This document shows, piece after piece, positions 9,776 to 18,955 of a DNA stretch of 64,000 bases. The DNA is from Agrobacterium cucumeris. Lineage in GTDB: Bacteria; Pseudomonadota; Alphaproteobacteria; Rhizobiales; Rhizobiaceae. The DNA is taken from assembly GCF_030036535.1 (NCBI RefSeq), contig NZ_CP080388.1:1116001-1180000 (forward strand). Reading direction: 5' to 3'. Position 1 is the stretch's first letter. The number at the start of each line of letters is the position of its first letter. The notes below the pieces were generated by a model. The model did no database searches, had not been told where the DNA came from, and was given only the letters and a program-made list of their open reading frames with translations. The translations under genes and the position numbers were made by a program.

Positions 9776-10693
9776 ATGGATCCTAAGACCGGTATTTTGC
9801 TCAAGCTGACGGCCATGCTGGCATTCACAGTCATGTCCGCCTGTGTGAAGGGCCTGGACGGGGCGATCCCGGTTGGCGAAGTTGTCTTCTGTCGGGGATT
9901 TTTTGCCCTCATTCCCCTCTGTCTCTGGTTCATCGCCTCGTCCGAGCGGATAACCGTGCCGGCCCGGAAAAACATCGGCAGCCTGCTCGCGGGCAGTTCG
10001 GCCGGGCTGGGCGGCATGTTCTTCGGCTTTCTGGCGCTCGCCTATCTACCGCTGGTGAATGTCACAGTGTTGAGCTACACGACGCCGCTTTTCACCATCA
10101 TGCTGGCAGCGCTGCTCTTGCGCGAAAAGGTGCGGATTTACCGATGGTCCGCCGTGCTCACCGGCTTCATCGGCGTCTTTATTACCTTGTCACCCAATCT
10201 GGTCTTTGATGCCGCATCAGGCCCGACCCAGATCGACGGCGTTGCAATGATCGGAACCGCACTGGCACTGACCGGTGCGCTTTGCGCTGCCTTTTCCTCC
10301 ATCGCTGTCCGCCACCTGAACAGTATCGAAAAGCCGTCACGCATCGTGCTCATCTATACGCTGACGGGAGTTGTCGCCGGCTTCACCACGATCATATTTG
10401 GATGGAAAATGCCGGATTTTCACCAGTTCCTGCTGCTCGCTGGCGGCGGCCTCGCCGGCGGCATCGGCCAGATCACCATGACGCTCAGCCTGCGGCATGC
10501 CCAGGCCTCGCTGCTCGCGCCTTTCGATTATACGACGATGATCTGGGCGATCGCCCTCGGTTATCTCCTCATGGCCGAAGTTCCGACGGGCGCGACCATC
10601 GTCGGCGCACTGACAGTCATTGCTGCCGGACTGTTCGCCATGTGGCGCGAAAACCGGCTGGCGAAACAACCCATCACGGAGCCGAAAGCGTAA
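9776..10693 (+). CDS. DMT-superfamily EamA transporter
   Basis: A 305-residue inner-membrane protein with ten hydrophobic segments arranged as two EamA repeats, typical of drug/metabolite exporters. The ATG at 9776 follows GGGGAGCGG. The protein starts MDPKTGILLKLTAMLAF, very like the N-terminus of the convergent gene at 10674-11600, and the two proteins share stretches throughout (for example ASLLAPFDYTTMIWA). They are clearly paralogues. The 3' ends overlap by 20 bp. The substrate is unknown. Confidence 0.9.
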   Translation: MDPKTGILLKLTAMLAFTVMSACVKGLDGAIPVGEVVFCRGFFALIPLCLWFIASSERITVPARKNIGSLLAGSSAGLGGMFFGFLALAYLPLVNVTVLSYTTPLFTIMLAALLLREKVRIYRWSAVLTGFIGVFITLSPNLVFDAASGPTQIDGVAMIGTALALTGALCAAFSSIAVRHLNSIEKPSRIVLIYTLTGVVAGFTTIIFGWKMPDFHQFLLLAGGGLAGGIGQITMTLSLRHAQASLLAPFDYTTMIWAIALGYLLMAEVPTGATIVGALTVIAAGLFAMWRENRLAKQPITEPKA

Positions 10694-11600
10694 GCTCATC
10701 GGTGATACGCTTTTTATGCAGCCGCCTTTCCCGCCATAACGTGAACAAGCCGGCAGCAACCACGATCGATGCTCCCATAATGGTGGTGAGCGCCGGCACC
10801 TGATCCATGAAGGTGTACCCAATCAACAGCGCCCAGATCATCGTCGTGTAATCGAACGGCGCCAGCAGCGACGCCTCCGCATAACGCAAGCTGAGCGTTA
10901 CCAATATCTGCGCGGTTCCGCCGATGAGACCGGTGCCGATCAGCAGTGCCCATTGCCACGCGGTCGGCATTGTCCAGCCCATCCCGATGCTCGCAAAACC
11001 GATGACGGTGGTGAGCAGGGTGAAATAGAAGATGATCGCGCCGGTATTTTCCGTCTGCGTCAGATGCCGGATCTGGATCATCGATATTGCGGAGAAAAAA
11101 GCCGCCGCGAGCCCGAAAAGGCCGCCGAGCATGGCGACGCGGGTGCCAGAAGTGATATCCGCAACATCGAAGGAAAAATGTGGCGACAGGATCAGCACGA
11201 TGCCGCAAAGCCCGAAGACCACCGCGGTCCAGCGGTACATCCTGACGACTTCCTTCAAAAGCAGCACCGCCAGAATGACCGTGAAGAGCGGTGTCGCGTA
11301 GCTGATGGCCGTAGCATCGGCGAGCGGAATATAGGCCAGCGCCAGATAGCTGAAAACCATGCCGCCGGTGCCGGAGAAACTCCGCACCAGATGCCCGCCA
11401 ATGTGGCTTGTGGCCACCTGCCTCCGGAAACCGCCCTGCGAAGCCATCCACAGACAGAGCGGCAGCATGGCCACCGCCGACCTGAAAAAGACGACCTGGC
11501 CGATGGGGATCTCGCCCTTGAGACCGCTGATACAGGCGCCCATCAACACCAGAGCAAGTGCTGCGGAGATTTTAAGGAGAATGCCTTTGCGGGGTTCCAT
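10674..11600 (-). CDS. DMT-superfamily EamA transporter (paralogue of the convergent gene)
   Basis: A 308-residue inner-membrane exporter with two EamA repeats and about ten membrane segments. The start MEPRKGILLKISAALAL at 11600 has GGAACG upstream; the longer open frame adds a non-hydrophobic tail and is unlikely. The sequence is close to the protein at 9776-10693 in both repeats. The two genes face each other and overlap by 20 bp at their 3' ends, which suggests an inverted duplication followed by divergence. The substrate is not known. Confidence 0.9.
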   Translation of the reverse strand: MEPRKGILLKISAALALVLMGACISGLKGEIPIGQVVFFRSAVAMLPLCLWMASQGGFRRQVATSHIGGHLVRSFSGTGGMVFSYLALAYIPLADATAISYATPLFTVILAVLLLKEVVRMYRWTAVVFGLCGIVLILSPHFSFDVADITSGTRVAMLGGLFGLAAAFFSAISMIQIRHLTQTENTGAIIFYFTLLTTVIGFASIGMGWTMPTAWQWALLIGTGLIGGTAQILVTLSLRYAEASLLAPFDYTTMIWALLIGYTFMDQVPALTTIMGASIVVAAGLFTLWRERRLHKKRITDELTLSAP

Positions 11601-11795
11601 GGTTCGTTCCTTCGGACGTCTTTGAACCGTTTCACCACGCAAAGGCTGGATATCAAACCTCAAAGCAGTGTCCATAGGAACTTCGTCTGACCCCATTAAT
11701 GCTGCCCACATGGTAGCTATTGCTGATGGACAGGCTGCGGATTCCGCTCCGTTTGCCCGTCGCCGTGGGGATACAAAAAGACGTTGGAAACCAAT

Positions 11796-12260
11796 ATGGA
11801 TCTGGAAAAGATCAAGAAACTGATCGAGTTTGTCGGCTCTTCGCGAGTGTCCGAATTGACCGTGAGCCAGGAGGGAACCACGGTCCGGATCATTCGTGAA
11901 AACAGCGCCGTTTCACTGCAATCGCCATCCCCGCAGCCCCAGCCTGTTCCGGTGGCGCAAACAGCATCCGAGACACCGCGCGCCGAAGAACAGGCGCCGG
12001 CCTCCACCGTCACCGCTCCGGTACCATCCGGCATCGTCGCAGCGCCCTCATTCGGTCTTTTCCATCGCGCGCCAAGCCCCGGCACGCCGCCTTTCGTCGA
12101 AGCCGGCGATGAGGTCAGGCATGGACAGGAACTCTTCATCATCGAAGCAATGAAGGTGTTCAACACCGTGAGAGCCGAGCGCAGCGGCAGGATCGCCAGA
12201 TTCATTGCCAATGACGGCGAAGATGTCGAACTCGGACAGCCGGTGCTGGAGTTCGAATGA
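11796..12260 (+). CDS. accB: Biotin carboxyl carrier protein (AccB-like)
   Basis: A 154-residue biotin carboxyl carrier. A short N-terminal helix is followed by a Pro/Ala/Gln-rich linker (about residues 45-80) and a C-terminal biotinyl domain in which the lysine of EAMKV is the biotin attachment site. It has the thumb-type PSPGTPPF segment of AccB. The ATG at 11796 follows GGAAA; an upstream in-frame TTG exists. It heads an operon with biotin carboxylase and pxpBCA, without carboxyltransferase genes accA or accD, so it probably serves a dedicated carboxylase and not fatty-acid synthesis. Confidence 0.92.
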   Translation: MDLEKIKKLIEFVGSSRVSELTVSQEGTTVRIIRENSAVSLQSPSPQPQPVPVAQTASETPRAEEQAPASTVTAPVPSGIVAAPSFGLFHRAPSPGTPPFVEAGDEVRHGQELFIIEAMKVFNTVRAERSGRIARFIANDGEDVELGQPVLEFE

Positions 12261-13651
12261 TGAACGCGTCACTCCCAAAGGCAGCGGCCGAACAAAGAGC
12301 ATTCGACAGTGTCCTTATCGCCAATCGTGGCGAGATCGCACTGCGCGTGCAACGCGCCTGCCGCGAACTCGGCCTGAAGACCGTCATGGTCTATTCGGAA
12401 GCCGATAAGGACGCAGATTATCTGAAGGCGGCCGACACCGCCATCTGCATCGGCCCCGCCTCTCCCGGCCAGAGCTATCTCAACGCGCCGGCCATATTGC
12501 TCGCAATGGAGCTGACCGGCGCTGGCGCGGTTCACCCCGGTTATGGTTTTCTATCCGAAAGAGCGTCTTTTTCGGAGGCCGTGGAGGCGGCGGGAGCGGT
12601 CTTCATCGGCCCACGCGCCGACGCCATCCGCACCATGGGTGACAAGATCGCAGCGAAGCGGGCGATGATGGAGGCTGGCGTGCCCTGCGTTCCGGGCCCC
12701 GATTCCGCCCTGCCGGATGACATGGCCGAAGTCTCGAAAATCGCCGCCGACATCGGTTATCCCGTCATCGTCAAGGCGGCCGGCGGCGGCGGTGGGCGCG
12801 GCATGCGCGTCGTTCGAGAGGCTTCCGCCCTTCAGGATGCCGTTCTCGTCACCCGCGAGGAAGCAAGCCGTGCTTTCGGAACGCCGGAACTCTATATCGA
12901 GAAATTCCTCGAACATCCGCGTCATGTCGAAATTCAGGTTCTCTGCGATGGCCAGGGCGGCGGCGTCTGGGTGGGGCTGCGCGACTGCTCGATGCAGCGC
13001 CGGCACCAGAAGGTCGTTGAAGAAGGCCCTGCCATCGGCATCCCGCCTGATGTGGCCGCTTTCGTCGGCAATCGCTGCGTCGAAGCCTGCCGCCAGATCG
13101 GTTATCGCGGCGTCGGTACCTTCGAGTTTCTTTATGAAAACGGTGAATTCTATTTCATCGAAATGAATACCCGCCTGCAGGTCGAACATCCGGTCACGGA
13201 AATGACGTCAGGTGTGGATCTGGTGCGCCAGCAGCTTCTCGTCGCTCTTGGCCATCCGCTCGAGATTTCGCAGGAAGACATCACCTGCGAAGGGCATTCG
13301 ATCGAATGCCGCATCAATGCCGAAGACCCCTATAATTTCATTCCCTGCCCCGGTCTGATAACGGCCCTTCACCTGCCGGGCGGCCCCGGCGTGCGGGTCG
13401 ATACCCATGTGACGGCGGGTTATCGGGTTTCGCCCCACTACGATTCCCTGATCGCCAAGCTCATCGTCCACGCGCCGACGCGCGAACAGGCGATTCTGCG
13501 CATGCGCCGCGCGCTTGGCGAAATGCGCATCGAAGGCGTCTCCACCAACCTGCCGCTACATCGGGAAATATTGGACGACCCGGCCTTCTCCGAAGGCGGC
13601 ACGGATATTCACTACCTCGAACATTGGCTTGCAGCGCGGAGTGCCCAGTGA
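12257..13651 (+). CDS. accC: Biotin carboxylase (AccC-like)
   Basis: A 464-residue ATP-grasp biotin carboxylase. The N-terminal motif [11 protein letters not shown], the glycine-rich ATP loop ([12 protein letters not shown]), the biotin/bicarbonate-site segment [14 protein letters not shown] and the C-terminal B_C domain are all present. It carboxylates the biotin on the carrier protein with ATP and bicarbonate. The ATG overlaps the stop of the carrier gene (ATGA). The association with PxpB/PxpC, which share folds with the carboxyltransferase part of urea carboxylase, suggests a special carboxylation of an amide or lactam. This role is inferred. Confidence 0.93.
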   Translation: MMNASLPKAAAEQRAFDSVLIANRGEIALRVQRACRELGLKTVMVYSEADKDADYLKAADTAICIGPASPGQSYLNAPAILLAMELTGAGAVHPGYGFLSERASFSEAVEAAGAVFIGPRADAIRTMGDKIAAKRAMMEAGVPCVPGPDSALPDDMAEVSKIAADIGYPVIVKAAGGGGGRGMRVVREASALQDAVLVTREEASRAFGTPELYIEKFLEHPRHVEIQVLCDGQGGGVWVGLRDCSMQRRHQKVVEEGPAIGIPPDVAAFVGNRCVEACRQIGYRGVGTFEFLYENGEFYFIEMNTRLQVEHPVTEMTSGVDLVRQQLLVALGHPLEISQEDITCEGHSIECRINAEDPYNFIPCPGLITALHLPGGPGVRVDTHVTAGYRVSPHYDSLIAKLIVHAPTREQAILRMRRALGEMRIEGVSTNLPLHREILDDPAFSEGGTDIHYLEHWLAARSAQ

Positions 13652-14088
13652 AACGACAGCCTGTTTCCATATCCCGCTACAGCAAGCCCGGCACGATTGC
13701 CGATCTTGCCGCTCACCTCGAGCGCAACAACGTCTCCGCCATCGAGATCGAGACCCCCGATGGGTCACTGAAGATCGTTGCCATGGCAGGCGGTCAGGCC
13801 TCTGCGGCACAGCAGCCCATTGAAGCGACCAAAGCGCCGGTAAAGGCGGGGGATATTCTTGCCCGTGCACCGATGGCCGGCATCTTCACAGCCGCCCATC
13901 CGCAGCGCCCAGACCGGGCGGTTCAGGCAGGACAATCCGTAGCGAAAGGCGAGATCGTCGCATTCATCGCGGCTGGACCCGTGCTTGTTCCGGTCATCGC
14001 CGAAAAAGCCGGCACCGTCAGCGAAATCGTGGCGGAAACTGGTGTGCTTGTCGGCTATGGCTCCACCCTTCTCAAGACCGAAACATGA
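13648..14088 (+). CDS. BCCP-like protein lacking the biotinyl lysine
   Basis: A 146-residue protein with the same plan as AccB: an N-terminal helical segment with [13 protein letters not shown], a linker and a C-terminal biotinyl/lipoyl-like domain (ARAPMAGIF to YGSTLLKTE). Where AccB has the EAMK biotinylation motif, this protein has AAGPVLVP, so no lysine is available. It therefore looks like a structural or regulatory homologue. The GTG start at 13648 overlaps the accC stop (GTGA), and the pxpB start overlaps its stop. An ATG-less alternative upstream TTG frame is less likely. Confidence 0.8.
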   Translation: MKRQPVSISRYSKPGTIADLAAHLERNNVSAIEIETPDGSLKIVAMAGGQASAAQQPIEATKAPVKAGDILARAPMAGIFTAAHPQRPDRAVQAGQSVAKGEIVAFIAAGPVLVPVIAEKAGTVSEIVAETGVLVGYGSTLLKTET

Positions 14089-14798
14089 TGGTGACGTCGA
14101 TGAGCAACCTCCCGCTGAAAACGCCCCACCTCACCCCCGCCCATCTGGGCCTGCCGAAAATCTCGATGATAGGCAACAGGACCTTTCTGATCGAAGCGCC
14201 CGGCGAGCTGGACCTGCCCGCCCAGCGGCGTATCTGGGCGCTGACGCGTGCGCTGAAAGATCGTCCCGAGGTGCTGGAACTCATACCCGGCATGACCAAC
14301 CTGCTGATCGTGCTGCGCGGTACGCCTGAAGATGCCGGGCATCTGCAGGACGAGCTTCTCGACCTCTGGCAAAGGACGGCGGAGCTCGATCTTCTCGGCA
14401 AGACCATCGAAGTGCCCACGACCTATGGCGGCGAACACGCCATCGACCTTGCGGCGATCTGCGATTATTCCGGCCTACCCGATAAGGAGGTCGTGCGCCT
14501 TCACTTCGAGCGCACCTATACGGTTTTCGCCGTCGGCAGCGCGCCCGGTTTCGGTTATCTCGGCGGTCTCGATCCACGCATTTTCATGCCGCGCAAGAAA
14601 GTCCCTTCGCTGCGCATGCTGAAGGGCATGGTGACGATCGGCGGCATGCAGTCCGGCATCTCGGTTCTGACCGGGCCAAACGGCTGGAATTCGCTGGGTT
14701 TCACCGAAATCACCATGTTCGACGCCACGGCCGAACAGCCAGCTGTGCTGGCGCCCGGCGACCGGGTTCGCTTCCTTCCCGAAAGGATCGAACTATGA
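14085..14798 (+). CDS. pxpB: 5-oxoprolinase subunit PxpB (KipI/AHS1 family)
   Basis: A 237-residue protein of the allophanate hydrolase subunit 1 (AHS1/KipI) family. Conserved features include FAVGSAPGFGYLGGLDP and the C-terminal GGMQSGISVLTGPNGWNSLG block near the substrate site. In PxpABC it forms part of the ATP-dependent enzyme that opens 5-oxo-L-proline to L-glutamate. The AHS1 fold is also half of the carboxyltransferase domain of urea carboxylase. It overlaps its neighbours on both sides by 4 bp. ATGs at 14088 and 14100 are alternative starts. Confidence 0.92.
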   Translation: MMVTSMSNLPLKTPHLTPAHLGLPKISMIGNRTFLIEAPGELDLPAQRRIWALTRALKDRPEVLELIPGMTNLLIVLRGTPEDAGHLQDELLDLWQRTAELDLLGKTIEVPTTYGGEHAIDLAAICDYSGLPDKEVVRLHFERTYTVFAVGSAPGFGYLGGLDPRIFMPRKKVPSLRMLKGMVTIGGMQSGISVLTGPNGWNSLGFTEITMFDATAEQPAVLAPGDRVRFLPERIEL

Positions 14799-15793
14799 TC
14801 CATATTCTTGCCTGCGGACCGCTGAACACAGTGCAGGATCTCGGCCGCGCGGGTTACCGCAATATCGGCATCACCGCCACGGGCGCGATGGACCCGATTG
14901 CGCTCAGGGTCGGCAATCTTCTCGCCGGCAACGGCGAAGAGGCCGCGGCGATTGAAATCCAGACCTTTCCTTTCCGCATCGAATTCGAAGAGGCGCTGAC
15001 CTTCGCGGTAACCGGCGCGGATTGCGCTGCACGGCTCGATGGTGCGGATTTACCGCCTTACTGGTGTGTGCGGGCCGAGAAGGGTCAAATCCTCGAGCTT
15101 TCGACCCCGCTGAAAAATGCGCGGGCCTATCTCTGCCTTCAGGGCGGCGTCGATGTTCCGGTGGTGATGGGATCGCGCAGCACTTCTCTTCGCGGCTCAT
15201 TCGGCGGTCACGAAGGACGGCATCTCACCACTGGCGACAGGTTGCCCGTTCTGCCATCCGAGTCACTCGCTCTGCCTGCAAGCGGCCTTGGCCTTACGCC
15301 GCTTGCAGAAGCGATGCCGGACATGTTTCCGGTGTCCGACACCGGCGAATTGCTGCTGAGAGCCATTCCAGCCGCCGAACATGATCTTTTCGGCGACAAC
15401 GCCGAACGTTTCTGGTCGGAAGCCTGGAAAATCACCTCACAGAGCGACCGCACCGGTTACCGGCTGGCCGGAACACCGCTGACCCTTTCGGCTCCCGTGG
15501 AACTACGTTCCTATGGCGTCATCCCGGGCGTGGTTCAGGTGCCGCCAAGTGGCGAGCCGATCATCCAGATGAGCGACGCCAACACGGCCGGCGGTTATCC
15601 CAAGATGGCCGGCATCATCGACAGTGACCTGTGGCGTCTCGGCCAGGCCCGCATCGGCAGCCGCATCCGCTTCGTGCAGGCAACGGTACGGGAGGCGCTG
15701 GAGATCGAGAAGGCGATCGACGCCTATTTCGCGGATATCCGCAGAACCCTGCCGCTGGTTACCGCCGCACTCGGCACGCTGACAAAACGATAA
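14795..15793 (+). CDS. pxpC: 5-oxoprolinase subunit PxpC (KipA/AHS2 family)
   Basis: A 332-residue protein of the AHS2/KipA family, of normal length. It begins with the characteristic GPLNTVQDLGRAGYR segment and carries the internal DRTGYRL and GVIPGVVQVPPSGEPI blocks. It partners PxpB as the second half of the 5-oxoprolinase ATP-dependent component and matches the second half of a urea-carboxylase carboxyltransferase domain. The ATG overlaps the pxpB stop by 4 bp. Confidence 0.93.
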   Translation: MIHILACGPLNTVQDLGRAGYRNIGITATGAMDPIALRVGNLLAGNGEEAAAIEIQTFPFRIEFEEALTFAVTGADCAARLDGADLPPYWCVRAEKGQILELSTPLKNARAYLCLQGGVDVPVVMGSRSTSLRGSFGGHEGRHLTTGDRLPVLPSESLALPASGLGLTPLAEAMPDMFPVSDTGELLLRAIPAAEHDLFGDNAERFWSEAWKITSQSDRTGYRLAGTPLTLSAPVELRSYGVIPGVVQVPPSGEPIIQMSDANTAGGYPKMAGIIDSDLWRLGQARIGSRIRFVQATVREALEIEKAIDAYFADIRRTLPLVTAALGTLTKR

Positions 15794-15818
15794 TCCTGAA
15801 GAACAAGGAGAGGGAACC

Positions 15819-16586
15819 ATGAAGATCGATGTTAATTCCGACATGGGCGAAGGTTTCGGCGTCTATAAGGTCTGCGACGACGAGAAGCTTATGGAAGTCG
15901 TCTCTTCGGCGAATGTCGCCTGCGGTTTCCATGCCGGCGATCCGGAAATGATGGCGCGCATGGTGCGTCTGGCCAAACAGAACGGCGTCGGCGTCGGCGC
16001 CCATCCCGGCCTCGCCGACCGTCTCGGCTTCGGCCGCCGCGAAATTCCCGTCGACGCGGAAGAAATGGAACAGCAGGTTCTCTACCAGCTCGGCGCGCTT
16101 TCGGCGATTGCCAGGGCGCAGGAGGTTGCGCTCTCCCATATCAGCTTCCATGCCGCCATGGGCAACATGATCAATCGCGATGCGGCGCTTGCCGAACGGA
16201 TCATGAAAAAGATCAGGGCGGTCGATCCCAATCTCATCGTCTTTTCGATGCCGGACATGCTGATCGAAAAGGCGGCGCTGGATTGCGGGCTAAAAGTGCT
16301 CAATCTCTTCCTCGCCGACCGCGCCTATGATGTGAAGGGCCAGCTCGTGCCACGCAAGCTGCCCAATTCCGTCATCAAGGAAGAGGGAAAAGTTCGCGCG
16401 CGGGTGCGCCAGTTTCTGGAAAAAGGCACGGTCACGACCATCGAGGGCGAGATCATTCCCGTTCGCGCCCGGTCGATCCTTGTTCACAGCGACACACCCG
16501 GCTCGCTGGAGCTTGCCCGCACGGTGCGTAGCGAAGTGGAAGCCTGCGGCGGCAGCGTCGTGCCGGCTCGCGAAGTGATCGCCTGA
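15819..16586 (+). CDS. pxpA: 5-oxoprolinase subunit PxpA (LamB/YcsF family)
   Basis: A 255-residue LamB/YcsF-family protein. It starts MKIDVNSDMGEGFG, the family signature, and has NVACGFHAGDP and GVGVGAHPGLADRLGFGRR blocks with the acidic and histidine residues of the deacetylase-like metal site. It works with PxpB and PxpC to hydrolyse 5-oxoproline. A clear AAGGAGAG site lies upstream of the ATG. It is the last gene of the operon; a strong hairpin follows at 16623-16665. Confidence 0.95.
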   Translation: MKIDVNSDMGEGFGVYKVCDDEKLMEVVSSANVACGFHAGDPEMMARMVRLAKQNGVGVGAHPGLADRLGFGRREIPVDAEEMEQQVLYQLGALSAIARAQEVALSHISFHAAMGNMINRDAALAERIMKKIRAVDPNLIVFSMPDMLIEKAALDCGLKVLNLFLADRAYDVKGQLVPRKLPNSVIKEEGKVRARVRQFLEKGTVTTIEGEIIPVRARSILVHSDTPGSLELARTVRSEVEACGGSVVPAREVIA

Positions 16587-16622
16587 AGCGGGGGCACGCC
16601 TCATATTCTGACGTACCAAAAG

Positions 16623-16665
16623 TTACGGCACCGCATTCCATTCAGGAGCGCGGTGCCGTAATTTT
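16623..16665. terminator. Hairpin terminator between convergent operons
   Basis: A perfect 12-bp stem (TTACGGCACCGC with its complement) and a 15-base loop, followed on the + strand by TTTT and preceded by AAAA-like bases on the other side. It lies 37 bp after pxpA and 76 bp after the stop of the convergent ABC ATPase gene, so it may end transcription from both sides. Confidence 0.75.
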
Positions 16666-16740
16666 GCCGGCTATGCAATTACGATGTGGATTTGCGCCCT
16701 TCACAAGCCGGGCCGCATGAGCGCCCCGGCCATAAAACCA

Positions 16741-17844
16741 TCAATTCAGCTGGATCACGTGGTTGCTGTCGCTCGTCCAGCTCAGTCTCACCCGGTCACC
16801 GGCGGCGCTGACGGCATTGGTGAAACCTTCCGTCTGGGTCTGCCGGTAAGCGATCATCGGCTCGCCATTGTCGAGACGCAGATAGTAATGCAGCATGAAA
16901 CCGCGATAGACGACCTGCTCCACCCGCGCCGTGGTGGAATTGCTGGCGTTTTCATCTACGCCCACCGCAAGCGGTGAGACCGAGATCGCTTCGGGGCGAA
17001 CGGTGACGACGACCTTTTCGCCCTGAACCGCCCCAATATCCTCAACATCGAGCCGCACGCCCGAACCGGTGACCAGCCTTGCGGAACGACCATTGCGCTC
17101 TGCCACGCTCGCCTCGAAGAAGTTCGAAGCGCCGATGAAACCGGCGACGAAGCGTGTCAGCGGCTTCTGGTAGATTTCGCCGGCCGGTGCGATCTGCTCG
17201 AGATTACCATCCCGCATTACGGCGATCTGGTCCGCCATGGTCAGGGCCTCGTCCTGATCGTGGGTTACCATGATGGTGGTGAGACCAAGTCGCTGCTGCA
17301 GGCTGCGGATTTCAACCTGCATGCTTTCTCTCAGGCCCTTGTCGAGTGCGCCGAGCGGCTCGTCGAGAAGCAGCATGGAAGGTTCGATCACCAGGGCACG
17401 GGCCAGAGCCACACGCTGCTGCTGGCCGCCGGAGAGCTGCGCCGGCAGCCGGTCTCCGAAGGCATGCAACTGAACGAGATCGAGCGCCTGTTTAACGCGC
17501 CCTTCCCGGTCGGACTTGGAGATACCCCGCATCTCGAGACCGAAGGCAACGTTTTCGGCAACGGTCATATGGGGAAACAGGGCATAGTTCTGGAAGAGCA
17601 TGCCAACGTTGCGGCGGTGAACCGGGGTGCGCGTGGTCGGCTTGCCGCCGACCACGATTTCACCCGAGGTGGGATCGACAAGCCCCGCAATCATGCGAAG
17701 GCAGGTCGTTTTCCCGCATCCGCTCGGACCGAGAAGCGCGAGAATCTCCCCTGCCTTGACGGTCAGCGAAACATCATCGACGGCAACGACCTGACCGCCG
17801 TAGTGTTTGGTCAGTCTTTCCAGGCGGACTTCTACGGATTTCAT
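16741..17844 (-). CDS. ABC transporter ATP-binding protein (polyamine/phosphonate/opine importer type)
   Basis: A 367-residue ATPase of the PotA/FbpC type. Walker A is GPSGCGKT (about residues 39-46), the signature is LSGGQQQR, Walker B is MLLLDEP and the switch is the histidine of VTHDQDEA. A C-terminal TOBE domain spans roughly residues 280-365. It powers an importer with the two permeases and the binding protein encoded upstream. It is the last gene of that operon. The substrate class (polyamine, opine or aminophosphonate) cannot be separated by sequence alone. Confidence 0.93.
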   Translation of the reverse strand: MKSVEVRLERLTKHYGGQVVAVDDVSLTVKAGEILALLGPSGCGKTTCLRMIAGLVDPTSGEIVVGGKPTTRTPVHRRNVGMLFQNYALFPHMTVAENVAFGLEMRGISKSDREGRVKQALDLVQLHAFGDRLPAQLSGGQQQRVALARALVIEPSMLLLDEPLGALDKGLRESMQVEIRSLQQRLGLTTIMVTHDQDEALTMADQIAVMRDGNLEQIAPAGEIYQKPLTRFVAGFIGASNFFEASVAERNGRSARLVTGSGVRLDVEDIGAVQGEKVVVTVRPEAISVSPLAVGVDENASNSTTARVEQVVYRGFMLHYYLRLDNGEPMIAYRQTQTEGFTNAVSAAGDRVRLSWTSDSNHVIQLN

Positions 17845-17853
17845 CAGCGTTCC

Positions 17854-18930
17854 TCAGCCGTTAAAAGTCTGGTTGTATTTTTCGAGCCACTGGGCGCGGC
17901 GCGGAATGATGTATTTCCAGTCCGGCGTGAAGAGGTTCAGCGATTCCATTTTCGCTTCCGGATAAGCGAGGAATTTCGCGGTATCTTCGCCAAACGAGAC
18001 ATCCTTGACCGAAGGCGCGCTGAGGGTGGCTTCCGAAAGCATCTTCTGCACGCCGGGGTCGAGAATGCGGTTGATATAGGCAAGCGCGAGATCGCGGTGC
18101 GGCCCGCCCTTTACCAGCGCGATGGAGTTGATGCCGGTGAAAGCGCCTTCCTTCGGGAAGGTCATGTCGAGCGGCACGCCCTTCTTGGTGTGCGGATAAA
18201 CCGCCTTGGAATATTCGATACCGCCGAAATCCGCCTGGCCCTGCGCCACCATCATCGTCTGCGCTTCCGCGTCATAGATTGAGAGCACGTTCGGCTTCAG
18301 ATCGGCCAGTTTCGCCCAGCCGGCATCCGTATCATATTGCGCTTCTTTCAGTGGCTTGCCGGTTGCAAGGGCGGCCGCCACCATCAGCATCAAAACGCTT
18401 TGCGTGTTCTTCGGTGTGTTGAGCAGCATGCGGCGAGCATATTTCTTGTCGAACATCTGTTCGTAACTCTCGAACGGCTTGCCCGTCGTCGGATTGTAAA
18501 ACAGGCCGGCGATAGAGATCGCAAAACCGACACCGAAATTGTCTTCGAAAAGATAACGGGAATAGACATTCTTGAGGTTGGGGATTTCGTCCATCGGCAA
18601 TTGTTCGATCAGGCCTTCCTCCTTGGCCTGGGGAACGCCGACATCGTCCATCGACATCACGCTATATTGCGGATTTTCGCGGGTGGCGCGCAGCGTGGCG
18701 ATATTGGCAAGCGTCGCGCCTTCGGTTGTCAGCACCCGGCACTTATATTCCTTTTCGAAAGCCGGGATGACTTCCTTCTTGATCAGCCCGCCCTGCGCCG
18801 AATTATAGACGCCGACATACATGGTGCGGTCCTGTGCGGAAGCCGCGGTATAAAAATAGGGTGTGGCGAGCGCGCCTGCGGCGACTGTCAGGAAACTGCG
18901 CCGTTTCATGATGATGGTCTTGTCTGTCAT
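17854..18930 (-). CDS. ABC transporter periplasmic substrate-binding protein
   Basis: A 358-residue extracellular solute-binding protein of the spermidine/putrescine/iron (family 1) type. The N-terminus has KRRSFLTVAAGALATPYF, a signal peptide with two basic residues that is close to, but not a clear match for, a Tat motif. The start at 18930 is preceded by GAGGGG. It lies between the permeases and the ATPase in one operon. It captures the substrate in the periplasm; its nature is unknown. Confidence 0.9.
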   Translation of the reverse strand: MTDKTIIMKRRSFLTVAAGALATPYFYTAASAQDRTMYVGVYNSAQGGLIKKEVIPAFEKEYKCRVLTTEGATLANIATLRATRENPQYSVMSMDDVGVPQAKEEGLIEQLPMDEIPNLKNVYSRYLFEDNFGVGFAISIAGLFYNPTTGKPFESYEQMFDKKYARRMLLNTPKNTQSVLMLMVAAALATGKPLKEAQYDTDAGWAKLADLKPNVLSIYDAEAQTMMVAQGQADFGGIEYSKAVYPHTKKGVPLDMTFPKEGAFTGINSIALVKGGPHRDLALAYINRILDPGVQKMLSEATLSAPSVKDVSFGEDTAKFLAYPEAKMESLNLFTPDWKYIIPRRAQWLEKYNQTFNG

Positions 18931-18955
18931 TTCCGGTACCCCTCTTGTTGTTGAT

